Positions 13,332-14,589 of a stretch of DNA of 14,589 nt are shown piece by piece (position 1 is the stretch's first letter; every line of letters starts with the position of its first letter). A model generated the notes under the pieces. The model was not told the origin of the DNA and did not search any database. It saw nothing but the letters and a program-made list of their open reading frames with translations. The position numbers and the translations under genes are program-made. Source of the DNA: DAIRFP01 sp036794995 (GTDB lineage Bacteria; Desulfobacterota; Binatia; UBA9968); NCBI GenBank assembly GCA_036794995.1, contig DAIRFP010000123.1, forward strand, positions 1 through 14,589, read 5' to 3'.

Positions 13332-14589
13332 ATGGCAGCGAGTCGAAGAGTGAAGAGCAGTGAGTCATTGCTCTTGGAGGACAACCCGCAGTGGTACAAA
13401 GACGCGGTGCTCTACGAAGTTCACGTGCGCGCCTTCTGCGACGGCAACGGCGACGGCATCGGCGACTTCCAGGGGCTAACGGAAAAACTCGATTTCCTCC
13501 AGGACCTCGGCGTCACGGTGCTCTGGCTGCTGCCATTTTATCCGTCACCCTTGAAAGACGACGGCTATGACATAGCCGATTACCACAGCATCCACCCGGA
13601 CTACGGCACCTTGCATGATTTCAAGCTGTTCCTCCACGAGGCTCACGAGCGCGGCATCCGGGTCATCACCGAATTAGTTGTCAATCATACTTCCGATCAA
13701 CACCCATGGTTCCAGCGAGCGCGGGTGGCCAAACCCGGCAGCAGCGCGCGCAACTTCTATGTCTGGAGCGATAATCAGGACAAATATCAGGAAGCCCGCA
13801 TCATTTTCAAAGACTTCGAGCTTTCGAATTGGTCCTGGGACCCCGTCGCCAAGGCCTATTTTTGGCATCGCTTCTACTCGCACCAACCCGACTTGAACTT
13901 CGACAACCCGGAGGTCCAAAAAGCGCTCTCGGGGGTGTTGGATTTCTGGTTGGAGATGGGCGTCGACGGCATGCGCCTGGATGCGGTGCCTTATCTCTAC
14001 GAGCGCGAGGGCACCAACTGTGAGAATCTTGCCGAGACCCACGTCTTCTTGAAAGAACTCCGGCAGCATATCGATAAGAAATACCAGAACCGCATGCTGC
14101 TGGCCGAGGCGAACCAATGGCCGGAAGATGCCGTCACTTATTTCGGTTCCGGTGACGAGTGCCATATGGCGTTTCATTTCCCGGTCATGCCGCGTCTGTT
14201 CATGTCGGTGCACATGGAGGACCGCTTTCCGATCATCGATATTCTCGACCAAACCCCGGCCATTCCCGACAGCTGCCAGTGGGCGCTGTTCCTGCGTAAC
14301 CACGACGAGTTGACCCTCGAGATGGTCACCGATGAGGACCGCGATTACATGTATAAGGTCTATGCCACTGACCCGCGAGCGCGGATCAACCTGGGCATCC
14401 GGCGGCGGCTCGCGCCGTTGTTAGGCAACAACCGGCGCAAGATGGAGTTGCTCAACAGTTTGCTATTTTCGCTGCCGGGAACGCCGGTGATCTACTACGG
14501 CGACGAAATCGGCATGGGCGATAACATTTATCTCGGCGACCGCAACGGCGTGCGCACGCCGATGCAGTGGAGCGCCGACCGCAACGCCG
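13332..14589 (+). CDS. treS: Trehalose synthase TreS (maltose alpha-D-glucosyltransferase), 3' end missing
   Basis: This open frame runs off the right edge after 419 complete codons. TreS interconverts maltose and trehalose; in the GlgE pathway it feeds maltose to a kinase that makes maltose 1-phosphate. The ATG at 13332 follows GGGAG (13323-13327). GH13 motifs occur in order: 'WYKDAVLYEVHVRAF' (21-35), 'VITELVVNHTSDQHPWF' (111-127), nucleophile Asp217 in 'GMRLDAVPYLYEREGT', acid/base Glu259 in 'LLAEANQWPEDAV', and Asp325 in 'FLRNHDE'. The TreS-specific stretch 'NFYVWSDNQDKYQEARIIF' (141-159) separates it from other GH13 enzymes. Full-length TreS is about 550-600 residues, or about 1100 when fused to a maltokinase domain. 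Whether this one is fused cannot be seen. Confidence 0.95.
   Translation, partial: MAASRRVKSSESLLLEDNPQWYKDAVLYEVHVRAFCDGNGDGIGDFQGLTEKLDFLQDLGVTVLWLLPFYPSPLKDDGYDIADYHSIHPDYGTLHDFKLFLHEAHERGIRVITELVVNHTSDQHPWFQRARVAKPGSSARNFYVWSDNQDKYQEARIIFKDFELSNWSWDPVAKAYFWHRFYSHQPDLNFDNPEVQKALSGVLDFWLEMGVDGMRLDAVPYLYEREGTNCENLAETHVFLKELRQHIDKKYQNRMLLAEANQWPEDAVTYFGSGDECHMAFHFPVMPRLFMSVHMEDRFPIIDILDQTPAIPDSCQWALFLRNHDELTLEMVTDEDRDYMYKVYATDPRARINLGIRRRLAPLLGNNRRKMELLNSLLFSLPGTPVIYYGDEIGMGDNIYLGDRNGVRTPMQWSADRNA

Overview
The window looks like a metagenome-assembled fragment (it contains a run of ten N) of a Gram-negative, soil- or groundwater-type bacterium. A MlaC-family periplasmic protein, an outer-membrane-type lipoprotein and Sec-exported solute-binding proteins indicate a diderm. 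The orphan solute-binding proteins, paired Rieske oxygenases and several kinds of dispersed intergenic repeat are reminiscent of uncultured lineages long filed under Deltaproteobacteria (Binatia, Rokubacteria, Tectomicrobia-like). That placement is an impression, not something I could test.

Bases 1-7996, all plus strand, form an uptake-and-oxidation region. It holds an NMT1/TauA-type solute-binding protein (158-1123), a double-cupin protein (1230-2309), a small GlcG/HbpS-family protein (2625-3047), a phthalate-dioxygenase-like Rieske oxygenase (3248-4384), an iron/spermidine-type solute-binding protein overlapping its end (4374-5405), and then a second double-cupin (5715-6848, interrupted by an assembly gap) followed closely by a second Rieske oxygenase (6863-7996). 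The two cupin/Rieske pairs are clear paralogues: 107 of the first 150 aligned cupin residues and 67 of the first 100 aligned Rieske residues are identical by hand count. I read the region as a duplicated catabolic module for an unidentified, probably aromatic or organic-acid, substrate. No permease, ATPase or Rieske reductase is present.

Bases 7997-9554 hold a solitary MlaC-like gene (8209-8943), flanked by copies of a dispersed repeat, and a convergent small lipoprotein gene on the minus strand (9168-9554).

Bases 9555-14589 begin with a divergent intergenic region carrying a perfect 8-bp palindrome next to a possible promoter. It is followed by a diadenylate cyclase fused to a YbbR/CdaR-like domain (9941-11140), the maltosyltransferase GlgE (11285-13321) and, 10 nt later, trehalose synthase TreS (13332 to the edge, incomplete). 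GlgE and TreS belong to the trehalose-to-alpha-glucan pathway. The cyclase makes c-di-AMP, a second messenger tied in other bacteria to envelope and osmotic control, so this half may be about osmolyte and envelope homeostasis.

No rRNA, tRNA, CRISPR array or transposase gene was seen. Most gaps between genes are occupied by short palindromic or GTTCAA-rich repeats.
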